Shown: positions 1-7,171, counted from the first letter of the stretch. The stretch is 9,246 bases of DNA from an uncultured Eubacteriales bacterium (GCA_902493665.1 CABUQL010000030.1:1-9246), one strand, 5' to 3'. The notes: generated by a model from the sequence alone, not told the origin. A program made the numbers and translations.

Positions 1-2307
1 TATATATGCTATTGCGGAAACATTTGAAACATTTGAAGAATTAAGCACTTTCCATTCCGAACCGTCGGGCAAATCCTGCTGCTTGTCATACGAAGCAATT
101 TTCGGAATTTTAAATGTCCTTACATCGTGTGCATCTGCAATATTTATAATATTTTCTTTATTGAAAATCTGCGAAATCTTAAGTTCCATATTTGACTGTC
201 CGCTGCAGTACCAAACTTCGCCTATTCCAATATTTGTATATGTCTTTTTGAGATTTCCGTTTTTAATGGTAAGAGTTTTATTTTTTCCGCCGCTAAGTGC
301 AGGAAGTTCCAAATAAAACTTACCTTCACTGTCAACAGTTGCGTTTACGCTTACACCGTCAATTTCTGCCGTGATAACATCACCCGGCGTACCGTCCCAG
401 CCCCAAACGGGAACCGGTTTGTTGCGTTGAAGAACCATATTGTTTGCAAAAATTTTAGGAAGTGTAACACCTATGGCTTCGCAGACATATTCAACAGTGA
501 TATCGTCAATATATACTGTTGACGGAACTTTATTTCTGTCATTTGAAAATTGAATCATAGGTCTTAAAGGCCATGCTCTCGTTTCGTTTTCGGATTTGTC
601 ACTTCCGCTGTAAATATACTTGGCGATGAATGAAGGTGTTATTTCAAATTCAGACTGCATAAGCGTCCATTCGCCTTCGTTAACCTGATAAGTGACTTCA
701 GAAAATTTATCAGTATCTTTATCATTTATAAAGCCGATACTTAAAGATTTTCCGTCTTTTGCAGCATTTGTACCCACATAATTTTCTGCCATAACATATG
801 CGGAAACTTTAAATTTATAGCCTATGTAGTTTTCTATATCATTCGGCAAAAGATTGGCAAGCTTTACCCTGTTTGAAAAAGCACCTGTTGATGTCGGTGC
901 CAAACCCGAAACACGAAGAGACTTATTTCCTGTATGATATTGATTCTGACTAATGTCAAATGACGGTTTAATCCCATCGCCGCCAAGTCTGTAATCGCCT
1001 GTTAAAAGACCGTTGTAACTTGCAACCGAATACTCTGTAAAACTTGTTTTATCTTCATAACCTTCTGTTTTTTCAACTGCCATTGAAGGCGAGTAAAAAT
1101 CTGTGTATTCTTCAACGTTTATATCATCAACATAGAAGTCGGCGCAAAGTACGGCACCATCGGTAAACTGGTCAAATCTTAATGCAATAATCGCATTATC
1201 AACAACGTCCTGAGTAATCGGATATAAGAGCGTCATTTTATTCCACTCATTATTCACAAGACCTGTTTTTGTTATTGCTCTGCTCTGCGTAGCGGAATTG
1301 TTTTTCGTTACTGCCATTCTGAAATTTAAGTTCTTAAGATTAATTGCGTAGTCCGTATCGCTTATCTCTCCCTGTGAATACGATGGCATAACATACGCAG
1401 TAATCTTAAATGTTTTTCCTATATTTGAAGAAACTGCAATTTTCTTCAATAGATTTAACACTCTAAGACCACTATTGGTGTTGTTTCTGCCTGATGCTTT
1501 TGCGGAATAATTGCCTGTTCTTACATATGTTTTATCTGTGTTTGCAGATATCGTTATGCTTCCTTCACCTGCGTTGTTGATGTCCGTTCCTACAGTGTTT
1601 TCGGTTTCAAATCCCTGAAAAGCTGATGTAGCATCTTCATTCGTAACATCAAGCTGAGCGCACAAATTGTCAATATAAAACGCCTTAGGTGTTGCCTCTC
1701 CGCTTGTTTCAACCGCAACACGGAGCGGATATGTAATCGATCCTGATGTGTTTTTTACAATACAATCCGATGTAACGTTTAAGTCCATCGACACATCTGT
1801 CCACACATCGGGATTTGCCGCTGTAAAAGTTGAAGCAAAATCAACACCGTAATCTTTATCCGACATTACTCTGAAATTGATTTTTGCGTTTTTCGATGCA
1901 TCTGTGTAGTCGGAAAGCATAATTTTTGCAGTAATTCTTATTGTTTTTCCGACATAAGAACTTATATCCTCGGGAAGTATATGGGCAATTTTTATTCGTG
2001 CAGTATCTCTGTCTCTGCCTTTATATGACAATGAATACTCGCCTTCGTAAGCTTTTTCGCTGCTGACGGTTGCCGTAGGCACCGTAGAAGAACCCTTTCC
2101 GTATTCACCGTCTAAAAGACCTGCTTGAGTAGACATTGTATACATTTTGAAATTGTCGCCTCTTATGGCTTCGCTTTCAAAATCCTGCATAGCCAAAGTT
2201 CTATATTGCTTTTCGCTGCTTGATGAATCGTCTGCAAAAACGCTTACAGCAAAAAACTGAGTCATCAAAACGGCAAGAGCAACAAACATTGCTAAAACCT
2301 TTTTCAT
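1..2307 (-). CDS. Secreted multidomain sialate O-acetylesterase-like protein with three CBM-like repeats (3' end beyond the window)
   Basis: I translated this frame by hand: 769 codons from the ATG at 2305-2307 to the left edge with no stop, so the C-terminus is missing. An AAAGGAG site (2317-2323) lies 9 bases upstream. Residues 1-25 form a signal peptide (MKKVLAMF..., cleavage near VFA-DD). Residues about 39-215, 230-400 and 408-608 are three diverged beta-sandwich modules. Each has a GK/GY-(T/K)-(I/F)-(R/K) block followed by A-x-(I/V)-M (near 120, 297, 496) and ends in (F/V)Y(I/V)D(N/D) (near 210, 391, 599), like CBM4/9/22 carbohydrate-binding domains. From about residue 612 the sequence matches the sialate O-acetylesterase family: LPKIFANNMVLQR, KPVPVWGW, then GEVWYCSGQSNMEL with probable nucleophile Ser705, and a family-like W...NVSAIAYI near the edge. 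The His/Asp partners are outside the window. Inferred role: deacetylation of an acetylated glycan (sialic acid or xylan type) outside the cell. Family call firm, substrate open. Confidence 0.88.
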   Translation of the reverse strand, partial: MKKVLAMFVALAVLMTQFFAVSVFADDSSSSEKQYRTLAMQDFESEAIRGDNFKMYTMSTQAGLLDGEYGKGSSTVPTATVSSEKAYEGEYSLSYKGRDRDTARIKIAHILPEDISSYVGKTIRITAKIMLSDYTDASKNAKINFRVMSDKDYGVDFASTFTAANPDVWTDVSMDLNVTSDCIVKNTSGSITYPLRVAVETSGEATPKAFYIDNLCAQLDVTNEDATSAFQGFETENTVGTDINNAGEGSITISANTDKTYVRTGNYSAKASGRNNTNSGLRVLNLLKKIAVSSNIGKTFKITAYVMPSYSQGEISDTDYAINLKNLNFRMAVTKNNSATQSRAITKTGLVNNEWNKMTLLYPITQDVVDNAIIALRFDQFTDGAVLCADFYVDDINVEEYTDFYSPSMAVEKTEGYEDKTSFTEYSVASYNGLLTGDYRLGGDGIKPSFDISQNQYHTGNKSLRVSGLAPTSTGAFSNRVKLANLLPNDIENYIGYKFKVSAYVMAENYVGTNAAKDGKSLSIGFINDKDTDKFSEVTYQVNEGEWTLMQSEFEITPSFIAKYIYSGSDKSENETRAWPLRPMIQFSNDRNKVPSTVYIDDITVEYVCEAIGVTLPKIFANNMVLQRNKPVPVWGWDGTPGDVITAEIDGVSVNATVDSEGKFYLELPALSGGKNKTLTIKNGNLKKTYTNIGIGEVWYCSGQSNMELKISQIFNKENIINIADAHDVRTFKIPKIASYDKQQDLPDGSEWKVLNSSNVSNVSAIAYI

Positions 2308-2316
2308 TTAAATTCA

Positions 2317-2334
2317 CTCCTTTATTCAAGTATA
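2317..2334 (-). promoter_or_regulatory. Shine-Dalgarno site and possible extended -10 upstream of the esterase gene
   Basis: On the minus strand AAAGGAG (2317-2323) stands 9 bases before the ATG and fixes the start of the secreted esterase. Just upstream, TG-T-TATACT (hexamer 2329-2334) resembles an extended -10 element, but the best -35 at 17 bases (TAGAAT) is poor. Transcription from it would begin almost inside the Shine-Dalgarno site. The ribosome site is well supported; the promoter is tentative. Confidence 0.4.
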
Positions 2335-2361
2335 ACACTTAACAAAAGCTAATTCTACTCA

Positions 2362-2402
2362 TTTTTTGCCTTAAATATAAAATTATATTCTTTTTTTGCC
2401 TT
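2362..2402. repeat. 11-bp direct repeat flanking an AT palindrome between the cotH-like gene and the esterase gene
   Basis: TTTTTTGCCTT occurs at 2362-2372 and again at 2392-2402, exactly 30 bp apart. Between the copies lies the perfect 7-bp inverted repeat AATATAA-AA-TTATATT (2374-2389). The minus-strand reading of the palindrome contains a perfect TATAAT (2382-2387) without a convincing -35. I see no GC-rich terminator hairpin in the 124-base gap, so the end of the cotH-like transcript is unclear. Confidence 0.5.
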
Positions 2403-2431
2403 TTTTCGTTTTTGGAATAATGTGTTCTTTA

Positions 2432-3550
2432 TTACTCTTCAATTTTTTCAAAAACTGCTCTTATTTGATTTGATGTATCGCTTAAATTTAATGTGACAGT
2501 TTCATCCTTGGATTTTACCGCACCGCTCCATCCGGCAAATCTGTAACCCTCATTTGCAACCGCCGTAAAGGTGACTTTTGCATTTTCTCGATACGTACAT
2601 CTTACCGTGTTACTGTTTGGAAGGTACAAACCGTTAATTTTAATTTTTCCGTATTCATCGTTTTCATTTATAACAGTTAACCCTGCGTTAAATCCGTTAA
2701 ATTCTGTTTTGCAAACATCGGGCATAAAGGTTTTAAGCTGAAACTCTATATTTGCCATTCTTCTGTTGCCGAAAGCTTTGTATCTGTCTACCATCTGCTC
2801 CCATACATCAAAATTTTGCGGAGAGCCCCACCTTAAAATGTGCTCATCAATTAATTCGCGGTAAATTTCTTTGTACTTTTCCGTGACAGAACAAATATTT
2901 TCACGCGAAAGGTTCGCATTTGCCGCATCGCAAAGCACATCGTAAAATTTATTTCTGAATTTTTCAGACTTAAGCATTGAAACAAAAAGCATTACAGGAT
3001 AATTTTTCTTTCCGGTTTCATATGCTTCTTTGATTTTATCAAAAATCTTATAATTTATCTGCCTGAATGCGTATGCCTGATCGACATCTTTTATAAAAAA
3101 ACGCCATTTTCCGTCTTTAAATCCGTCGGTATTTTCGCCGTTTTCTGCCTTATATTTAAAAAGTCCGAGATTGTTTCCGGGCCAGTCGTTGTTTCCGGCA
3201 AAAATCTCTGCCGCAAAATAAACCGCCATATTGTCAAGGTCAACAACTTCTTCAACGCGCTTATAATTTGCATCGTTATTCATATCATTTTTTGACGCAA
3301 AATTTGCAATATCAATAAACGACTTGTTATCATTTTTGTTTTCACCGTCAATTGCAACTCCGCCGTTTTCGGCAATAACGTAATTTTTTGATTCTCCGCC
3401 GAAGTGAGTTGCAAAATACTCCTCACTGTAATGTTCTCTGATGTTTGATATTCCCCAATATTCGCCGTTTATAAAAAGCACTGCGGGACAAAAATCCTGT
3501 ATCACGGCGTTTTTGTTTTCTTTCCAAAAACATTGTATTTCCAAAATCAT
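2432..3550 (-). CDS. C-terminal fragment: CotH kinase catalytic region plus GWSG-type repeat
   Basis: This frame continues the CotH kinase domain. PAVLFINGEYWGISNIREHY (22-41) is the family's strongest block. NDWPGNN (121-127) and KWRFFIKDVDQAYAF (148-162) carry the Asp residues that match the catalytic region of CotH kinases, which phosphorylate secreted or spore-coat proteins. HILRWGSP, then NRRMANIEFQL, close the kinase domain. Residues about 290-372 form a small beta domain with VTFTAVANEGYRFAGWSG, like bacterial GWSG/InlB-type surface repeats. The first ten or so codons, including the ATG at 3548-3550, encode out-of-frame sequence that overlaps the upstream fragment. There is no Shine-Dalgarno site or signal peptide of its own, so I doubt it is translated independently. 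It is best read as the 3' half of the gene starting at 4754. Confidence 0.7.
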   Translation of the reverse strand: MILEIQCFWKENKNAVIQDFCPAVLFINGEYWGISNIREHYSEEYFATHFGGESKNYVIAENGGVAIDGENKNDNKSFIDIANFASKNDMNNDANYKRVEEVVDLDNMAVYFAAEIFAGNNDWPGNNLGLFKYKAENGENTDGFKDGKWRFFIKDVDQAYAFRQINYKIFDKIKEAYETGKKNYPVMLFVSMLKSEKFRNKFYDVLCDAANANLSRENICSVTEKYKEIYRELIDEHILRWGSPQNFDVWEQMVDRYKAFGNRRMANIEFQLKTFMPDVCKTEFNGFNAGLTVINENDEYGKIKINGLYLPNSNTVRCTYRENAKVTFTAVANEGYRFAGWSGAVKSKDETVTLNLSDTSNQIRAVFEKIEE

Positions 3551-4754
3551 TTCCCGAATTTCTCAAAATAATCGATTTGAATTTTTCGGCATTGTTATCC
3601 TCAAAAAACGGATATTCTATGCTTTCCTTACCGTATTCGCTCCTTGCATAAACTCTGATTGATTTTTGCGGAAACGATCTGGAAAAAGCGCCGTGTATTC
3701 TTATACCGACATTCTGCGAAACTTCTCTTTTACCATTTTTGTCAAAATATTCAAAAAACGCACTTCTCTCCCACTGCGATCCCTTGTTTGCATAGTTTGT
3801 GTGATTGCCGGCAACGTAAATTCCTTTTTCGTTGTCAAAAAGATTTTCATTATCTGTTGTCAGCGAAACCACATTAACGCCGTATCTTGAAAAAATATCT
3901 TTGTCGACAAAGTAAGTCGCACACGCGGTCACACTTTTGTCATCACCGAGAAAAACACAGGCTTTAACGACATTTGCCTTAAAAACTTCGCCGCCGGGTT
4001 TTTGCCATGCACGGTTTGTATTAAGAGTGTTTGTCGGGATCTCGGAAATCGTATTTTTTTCGCCTTTTCTGCTGTCAATATGAACAGGTCCGTTATATTT
4101 CAGCGAATTTTTCGCAGGCTCGCTGCCGTCAAGTGTATAATAAATTTCTGCATTATTGTAACCCGATGTGATTTCGAGGTCAAATCCTTCTGTGTAAAAC
4201 CCCGCTTTTTTGGAAAACGACGGCTTTACAAGTTTTTTTGATGAAATATCATTTTCCCTAAAAGGCGTCGGATTTGTAAAAATTGCAACTTCGTTTGTTG
4301 TGTTATCAATTTTTCCGATACTTTCATCTGTCAGCATATCGTTCGCTTTTAAACTATCAATAATTGTTATGCCGTCCTCACATGTAAGATAAACTGTCTC
4401 ACCCTCGGAAATCTTAAACGGTGCATAATAGCATCCGTCAGAAACCCCCTCGGTTCCGTCACACCATATTATAAGGTACTTTCCGCCTTCGAGTACTGCA
4501 TCATCCGGGAACTTAAACTGAGTAAGATTTTTCTTTGAATCGCTCAAATATTTTCCGCCAAGCTTTACCGGTGCACTGCCCCTGTTATAAAGCTCTATCC
4601 AGTCTGAAGCGCTGCCTTTTGTGTCTTTTATGGTGTTTTTATTAGACGCCATAACTTCATTTATTACAATATTTTCTTCTGTAGCAACGGTATCGACAAC
4701 AAAAAGCGATAAAACCATTACTGTAACCAAACAAAAACAACAAAGTCTTTTCAT
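3423..4754 (-). CDS. N-terminal fragment: signal peptide, lamin-tail domain, chitobiase-C-like domain, start of CotH kinase domain
   Basis: The start ATG (4752-4754) has a perfect AAGGAGG (4760-4766) five bases upstream. Residues 1-25 are a signal peptide (MKRLCCFCLV..., cleavage near TVA-TE). Residues about 28-140 are a lamin-tail domain (VINEVMASN, then DWIELYNRG at 51-59). Residues about 180-285 look like a CHB_HEX_C_1 beta-sandwich (AEIYYTLDGSEP at 202-213, then a YNGP motif). The CotH kinase domain begins near 292 (VNVVSLTTDNENLFD), with GIRIHGAFSRSFPQKSIRVYA at 350-370 and SIILRNSGNDFGNTMF at 394-409. The last 34 codons, after F409, read out of frame and are very basic, unlike the family. 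The product would be an exported protein lacking the kinase active site. The LUD-protein gene ends 20 bases upstream, so both are probably cotranscribed. Confidence 0.75.
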   Translation of the reverse strand: MKRLCCFCLVTVMVLSLFVVDTVATEENIVINEVMASNKNTIKDTKGSASDWIELYNRGSAPVKLGGKYLSDSKKNLTQFKFPDDAVLEGGKYLIIWCDGTEGVSDGCYYAPFKISEGETVYLTCEDGITIIDSLKANDMLTDESIGKIDNTTNEVAIFTNPTPFRENDISSKKLVKPSFSKKAGFYTEGFDLEITSGYNNAEIYYTLDGSEPAKNSLKYNGPVHIDSRKGEKNTISEIPTNTLNTNRAWQKPGGEVFKANVVKACVFLGDDKSVTACATYFVDKDIFSRYGVNVVSLTTDNENLFDNEKGIYVAGNHTNYANKGSQWERSAFFEYFDKNGKREVSQNVGIRIHGAFSRSFPQKSIRVYARSEYGKESIEYPFFEDNNAEKFKSIILRNSGNDFGNTMFLERKQKRRDTGFLSRSAFYKRRILGNIKHQRTLQ

Positions 4755-4774
4755 AAAAACCTCCTTAAAAGGTA

Positions 4775-5419
4775 TTAATATCCCAATTCTTCATCAACAA
4801 TTATAACTTTAATTCTGTCTTTAACTTTCTGATATGATGATAAAACATAATTGCAGCAAATTCTTGAATTACTTGCGCAGCCGTTGCATACATCGGCATT
4901 TCCGTTGTTTAGCGAAACACATTTTTCTTTTATATTGCAATAAGTTTCACAGGAAAGTCTTTTTGCATTTTTCGGTGCGGCAATTTCTTTTACTCTTTTT
5001 ACCGCCTCGTCAAAATCATTGACAATTTTATTTTTTCCGGCAATAATTATTACGGATTTTGGACCAAATACAATCGATGCCACTCTGTTTGAATTGCCGT
5101 CAACATTATATAGCGCACCGCTTTTTAAAAGTGCATTTGTGCCGCAAAGATACGCGTCGGCAAAGAAAGAATCTCTGTAAATTTTACCGACTTCATCGTG
5201 CGAAAGTCCTTCTTTATATCTGTCTAAAAAGTTATAATCTCCGTTTCTCAAAAAATCAATCACACCCGTTTCAAAAAGAGTCATTGAACCTCCCACGGAA
5301 ACAGTGTCACCCTTTGATATGATGGTTTTTAAAAGCGGAATAATATTCTCTTTCGATTTAACCAGATACGGTTTAAAATTGTTTTTTTCAAGATTTTTCA
5401 TTATTAATTCGTAATCCAT
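4775..5419 (-). CDS. LUD-domain protein (LutC/YkgG-like) with cysteine-rich C-terminus
   Basis: A 214-residue cytoplasmic protein of the LUD (lactate utilization, formerly DUF162) family. Visible family blocks are GDTVSVGGSMTLFETGVIDFL (37-57), FFADAYLCGTNALLKSGALYN (85-105) and VDGNSNRVASIVFGPKSVIIIAGKNKIV (106-133). The tail holds seven cysteines: C157, C161, C167, C178, C181, C188, C189. They could bind a metal or an Fe-S cluster, but that is inference. LutC-type proteins act with LutA/LutB in lactate oxidation; neither partner is in the window, so a lactate role is not supported here. The start ATG (5417-5419) is preceded by AAGGTGA, whose first bases belong to the TAA stop of the mtaD-type gene (gap 9 bases). 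Translation is therefore probably coupled to that gene. The exact biochemical function is unknown. Confidence 0.85.
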   Translation of the reverse strand: MDYELIMKNLEKNNFKPYLVKSKENIIPLLKTIISKGDTVSVGGSMTLFETGVIDFLRNGDYNFLDRYKEGLSHDEVGKIYRDSFFADAYLCGTNALLKSGALYNVDGNSNRVASIVFGPKSVIIIAGKNKIVNDFDEAVKRVKEIAAPKNAKRLSCETYCNIKEKCVSLNNGNADVCNGCASNSRICCNYVLSSYQKVKDRIKVIIVDEELGY

Positions 5420-5428
5420 TTTATCACC

Positions 5429-6718
5429 TTATTTAAATAATTTATTACAGATTCTCTCAACTTCAAACTTGGTACGTTCAATATCAATAGTTTTGTATTC
5501 GCCGTTTTCGTAGATTATTTCACCGCCCGATATTGTCATACAAACATCGCTGCCCTGCGCGGAATAAACCAAAAGCGAAAAAACATCATGTATCGGATAA
5601 AGATGCGGTTTATCAAGGTCAAGCATAATAATATCGGCCGCATTTCCGGCTTTTATAACACCGCATTTTTCAAATCCGAGCGCTTTGGCGCCGTTTACGG
5701 TTGCCATTTTCAGATACTCAAATGTGTCAAGCAGATTTGCCTCTCTCTTTTCGCCGCAGCATATAAGCGATGCAATATGAAGTTCTTCAAATATATTAAG
5801 ATTATTGTTACTCGACGCTCCGTCAGTGCCCAAAGCAACGTTGACATTGCTTTTTACAAGCTTAGACGTATCGCATATTCCGCTTCCGAGCTTCAAATTG
5901 CTTGTAGGATTATTTACTATTGTTACGGAGTATTTTTTTAGTATTTCAATATCATCATCTGTAAGATAAACACCGTGTGCCGCAATTGTTTTCGGCGACA
6001 AAACGCCAAGATTTTCAAGATGCTTTGTCGGTGTAACGCCGTTTTTTGCCATACAGTCATCAAACTCTTTTTGCGTCTCCGACAAATGAATATGCAAAAC
6101 CGTATTCAGCCTTTTTGCCTCTTCGCCGCAAAATTTAAGATAATTGTCGGTGCAGGTATATATTGCATGTGGCGACACGCCGAAAGATATTCTGTCATTA
6201 TTTTTGTATTCTTCAATTAAATTCCTTGTATCAACAGTCTTTTTAAAATATTCAAAATCACTTGTTTCATCGTCAAAATATGTTCCGCAGCAATAAAGCA
6301 TAGCACGCATTTTTGACTTGTCAACGGCTTTTGCGATGTATGATGTAGAAAAATACATATCGTTAAGCGATGTTACTCCGCAAGCTGCACTTTCGGCAAG
6401 CGCGAGAAGCGATGACCAGTAAAAATCGTCTTCCTTCATTTTGTCTTCTATCGGAAAAATCTTTTCGTTCAGCCATTTGTCAAGCGGTAAACCTCCGCCG
6501 TATCCGCGCATTATTATCATAGGAATATGCGTGTGGCAGTTTATAAGTCCCGGCATTATAAGCTTGTTTTTGCAGTCTATCACTCTGTCAAACTCACCTT
6601 CGGGACACTTGTCCAAAACAGACGTAATTTTACTGCCTTCAACCGCCAAAAATCCGTCCTTTATAATTTCTTTTTCGTTCATTGTTAAGATTAAAGCGTT
6701 TTTAAAAAGTATTTTCAT
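5429..6718 (-). CDS. mtaD: 5'-methylthioadenosine/S-adenosylhomocysteine deaminase-type amidohydrolase
   Basis: A metal-dependent amidohydrolase of 429 residues, the usual size for the MtaD/TM0936-like deaminases that convert methylthioadenosine or S-adenosylhomocysteine to the inosine forms. Numbered from the ATG: metal ligands in CHTH (H62, H64), HIHLSET (H211, with E214), AAHGVYL (H248) and LGTDGASSNNN (D299). SPHAIYT (H184) matches the substrate-contact His of the family. MPGLINCHTHIPM, RGYGGGLPLDKWL and the C-terminal NAADIIMLD fit as well. I chose the ATG at 6716-6718; an in-frame GTG lies three codons upstream (6725-6727). The only Shine-Dalgarno site, GGAGGA at 6751-6756, is more than 30 bases from the ATG and is separated from it by a hairpin. 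The LUD-protein gene follows 9 bases downstream. Other deaminase substrates (guanine, cytosine-like compounds) are possible but less likely given the motif set. Confidence 0.88.
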   Translation of the reverse strand: MKILFKNALILTMNEKEIIKDGFLAVEGSKITSVLDKCPEGEFDRVIDCKNKLIMPGLINCHTHIPMIIMRGYGGGLPLDKWLNEKIFPIEDKMKEDDFYWSSLLALAESAACGVTSLNDMYFSTSYIAKAVDKSKMRAMLYCCGTYFDDETSDFEYFKKTVDTRNLIEEYKNNDRISFGVSPHAIYTCTDNYLKFCGEEAKRLNTVLHIHLSETQKEFDDCMAKNGVTPTKHLENLGVLSPKTIAAHGVYLTDDDIEILKKYSVTIVNNPTSNLKLGSGICDTSKLVKSNVNVALGTDGASSNNNLNIFEELHIASLICCGEKREANLLDTFEYLKMATVNGAKALGFEKCGVIKAGNAADIIMLDLDKPHLYPIHDVFSLLVYSAQGSDVCMTISGGEIIYENGEYKTIDIERTKFEVERICNKLFK

Positions 6719-6747
6719 AAAAAACACGGGACTTATAAAAAAGTCCC
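6719..6747 (-). terminator. Terminator-like hairpin after mgsA, abutting the mtaD start codon
   Basis: On the minus strand GGGACTT pairs with AAGTCCC (6728-6747, perfect 7-bp stem, 6-base loop TTTTAT). It is followed by GTG and six T residues (6719-6724), and then the ATG of the amidohydrolase gene. The layout suits a Rho-independent terminator for the minD-mgsA transcript, though the GTG interrupting the T-tract suggests incomplete termination. It may instead serve as a structured spacer for translation of the next gene. Confidence 0.6.
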
Positions 6748-6750
6748 ATT

Positions 6751-6756
6751 TCCTCC
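6751..6756 (-). promoter_or_regulatory. Perfect Shine-Dalgarno site placed upstream of the hairpin
   Basis: GGAGGA starts one base after the TAA stop of mgsA. The distance to the mtaD-type ATG is 32 bases linearly. If the 20-base hairpin folds, only 12 unpaired bases remain between them. No other Shine-Dalgarno-like sequence lies near the ATG or the GTG, so this is the probable ribosome binding site of the amidohydrolase gene. Confidence 0.5.
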
Positions 6757-6757
6757 G

Positions 6758-7171
6758 TTATATTCTTGAATTTTTCGGATTTACAATATCTCGCCAATCC
6801 ATATCTCCGCGTTCCATTCCGCGTACAAGTACCTCCGCCGTTGCAACATTTGTCGCAAGCGGTATATTATGAACATCGCAAAGCCTTAAAAGCGCATTAA
6901 CATCAGGCTCATGCGGTTGTGCTGTAAGAGGGTCTCTGAAAAACAACACCAAGTCGATTTCATTATACGCAATGCGTGCGCCGATTTGCTGGTCACCGCC
7001 CTGCGGACCCGACAAAAATCTATGTACATTAAGTCCCGTTGCATCCATTATAAGAGTTCCCGTTGTTCCTGTTGCCACCAAATTATGATGCGACAAGATA
7101 CCTTTATAAGCTATACAAAACTGCACCATCAATTCTTTTTTCTTATCATGTGCAATTAATGCTATGTTCAT
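6758..7171 (-). CDS. mgsA: Methylglyoxal synthase
   Basis: A 137-residue protein converting dihydroxyacetone phosphate to methylglyoxal and phosphate, a cytoplasmic overflow route around lower glycolysis. Nearly the whole sequence follows the family: IALIAHDKKK (H8, D9), ATGTTGTLI (33-41, phosphate loop), LSGPQGGDQQIGA (53-65, with D60 matching the catalytic Asp71 of the E. coli enzyme), FFRDPLTAQPHEPDV (77-91, with D80, H87, D90) and LCDVHNIPLATNVATAEVLV. It is slightly shorter than the E. coli enzyme (152 residues), mostly at the N-terminus. The ATG (7169-7171) has AAGGGG (7181-7186) nine bases upstream. The MinD-like gene ends 50 bases upstream and no clear promoter is seen between them, so the two are probably cotranscribed. 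mgsA beside min/pbp2 genes is a known clostridial arrangement. Confidence 0.96.
   Translation of the reverse strand: MNIALIAHDKKKELMVQFCIAYKGILSHHNLVATGTTGTLIMDATGLNVHRFLSGPQGGDQQIGARIAYNEIDLVLFFRDPLTAQPHEPDVNALLRLCDVHNIPLATNVATAEVLVRGMERGDMDWRDIVNPKNSRI

Larger units (their letters stand above)
2432..4754 (-). pseudogene. Frameshifted secreted lamin-tail / CotH-kinase protein (whole locus)
   Basis: Two overlapping minus-strand frames together make one protein of the anaerobe-type CotH family: signal peptide, lamin-tail domain, chitobiase-C-like domain, CotH kinase domain and a GWSG-type C-terminal repeat. The reading frame is right to about GNDFGNTMF (codons down to 3528) and right again, one base over, from about ENKNAVIQDFCPAVLF (from 3520). 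The joint therefore lies near 3505-3530. Joining them needs a +1 shift, meaning 1 extra base or a loss of 3n+2 bases. Family members as I remember them have roughly 7 more residues between the NTMF-like and PAVLF-like motifs, which would fit a loss of about 20 bases; this is inference. No premature stops lie elsewhere. It may be a recent pseudogene, a phase-variable or strain-specific mutation, or an assembly error. Confidence 0.8.

Noticed and set aside
83..316. A 77-codon plus-strand frame near the left edge with a hydrophobic start.
   Set aside because: It is antisense to the sialate O-acetylesterase domain, including the GQSNM motif, which is clearly the coding strand.
3505..3530. Programmed frameshifting or transcript slippage as the explanation for the split CotH gene.
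   Set aside because: The required shift is +1, so a -1 slip does not help. The A and T runs here are only 4-5 bases, too short for efficient polymerase slippage. Apparently missing family residues point to a deletion instead.
5588..5941. A 117-codon plus-strand open frame.
   Set aside because: It lies wholly antisense to the conserved mtaD-type gene. Its composition is what the reverse of AT-rich coding DNA gives.
6702..6749. A 15-codon minus-strand reading frame starting just after the GGAGGA site and overlapping the mtaD start, a possible leader peptide.
   Set aside because: Its ATG is only 2 bases from GGAGG, closer than normal spacing, and it enters the hairpin at once. No peptide feature such as runs of a regulatory amino acid supports it.
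6441..6872. A 143-codon open frame on the plus strand.
   Set aside because: It runs antisense to the strongly supported mtaD and mgsA genes and crosses their junction. The translation resembles no family and no ribosome site was recognised.
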